The translations under genes were made by a program, and so were the position numbers. Shown in pieces: positions 63,799-64,000 of a DNA stretch of 64,000 nucleotides. The notes under the pieces are model-generated. The model saw only the letters and a list, made by a program, of their open reading frames with translations. It did no database searches and was not told the origin of the DNA. The stretch's first letter is position 1. Every line of letters starts with the position of its first letter. The DNA is from CAYRUD01 sp964427425 (lineage in GTDB: Bacteria; Chlamydiota; Chlamydiia; Chlamydiales; FEN-1388): contig CAYRUD010000014.1 in NCBI GenBank assembly GCA_964427425.1, positions 558,001-622,000 on the forward strand, written 5' to 3'.

Positions 63799-64000
63799 AT
63801 GCCGTTACAAGGGCTTATTATTTCAGATATCGATGGCACTATCTCTTTTTCTGGGGCTCCAATTGAAGACTCTCTCATTGAATATCTCTCTTCTCTTTCT
63901 GACAAAGGATGGGGAATTATCTTCGCGACAGGAAGAACGAAAGATTGGGCTTACCACTCTCTTGAAAGGTGTCGATTTTCACATTATGTCGCAGTATTTA
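63799..64000 (+). CDS. HAD-superfamily (Cof-type) hydrolase, N-terminal part, runs off the window
   Basis: The first 67 codons are visible. They begin MPLQGLIISDIDGTISFSGA, with the HAD nucleophile motif DIDGT, and later FATGRTKDW, the motif II threonine. This is a HAD phosphatase of Cof or sucrose-phosphatase type, with unknown substrate. GGAGAG lies about six bases before the ATG at 63799; an ATG at 63787 is also in frame. The coding sequence continues beyond base 64000. Confidence 0.75.
   Translation, partial: MPLQGLIISDIDGTISFSGAPIEDSLIEYLSSLSDKGWGIIFATGRTKDWAYHSLERCRFSHYVAVF

Overview
The window comes from a chlamydia-like bacterium (phylum Chlamydiota, probably one of the amoeba- or arthropod-associated families rather than Chlamydia itself). 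Several gene blocks keep the order I remember from Chlamydia trachomatis: lgt / dnaA-yidC; a DUF721 gene followed by gyrB-gyrA-tmk-holB; lptF-lptG / tilS-ftsH / pnp-rpsO / tadA; rpmE-prfA-prmC-ffh-rpsP-trmD; and mqnB-mqnD-dnaQ beside a possible Mcsc-type chaperone gene. TrmD carries a C-terminal glyoxalase-like extension, FtsH has a very long extracytoplasmic insert, and there is a Pkn1-type kinase-FGE fusion. These are chlamydial traits as I know them. The genus cannot be fixed from sequence reading alone. I found no insertion sequence, CRISPR array, rRNA or replication origin. One tRNA (Pro, anticodon UGG) is present.

Layout: 0-8 kb is accessory. It holds an OTU-type deubiquitinase, an adenylate kinase with a signal-peptide-like N-terminus, an unrecognised protein, HtpX, a BTB-LRR protein, and a second adenylate kinase-like protein that has lost catalytic residues. 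8-16 kb holds pcm, lgt, tRNA-Pro, a glycosyltransferase, a bilobed membrane protein, dnaA and yidC. 16-20 kb holds a signal-peptide protein and Pkn1. 20-27 kb is the DUF721-gyrase-tmk-holB block. 27-33 kb holds a large lipase-fold protein and a MurF-alanine racemase fusion whose MurF half looks inactive. 33-50 kb is the lptFG / tilS / ftsH / pnp / rpsO block, interrupted by three effector-like genes: an exported NADAR protein, an ankyrin protein, and a TPR protein with a candidate permuted papain-like domain. 50-53 kb holds tadA and hypothetical genes. 53-59 kb is the translation/SRP block. 59-64 kb holds the futalosine menaquinone genes mqnB and mqnD, a DnaQ-type exonuclease, a probable secretion chaperone, a small lipoprotein with a FliO-like protein, and a HAD hydrolase cut by the window end.

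Core genes cover DNA topology and replication, translation, protein insertion and quality control, lipoprotein and LPS transport, peptidoglycan precursors and menaquinone. The accessory genes carry eukaryote-like or host-directed domains (OTU, BTB-LRR, ankyrin, lipase, papain-like, NADAR). This suggests manipulation of host ubiquitin, lipid and ADP-ribose signalling, although no type III secretion structural gene lies in the window apart from the probable chaperone. Several accessory genes sit behind very AT-rich leaders that contrast with the flanking core genes.

The least expected elements are the exported NADAR-domain protein, the adenylate kinase pair (one with intact motifs, one degenerate, both with N-terminal hydrophobic segments), the MurF-Alr fusion with a decayed ligase half, and the insertion of effector-like genes into the ftsH-pnp-rpsO block. 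All domain calls were made by eye. References to C. trachomatis gene order are from memory.
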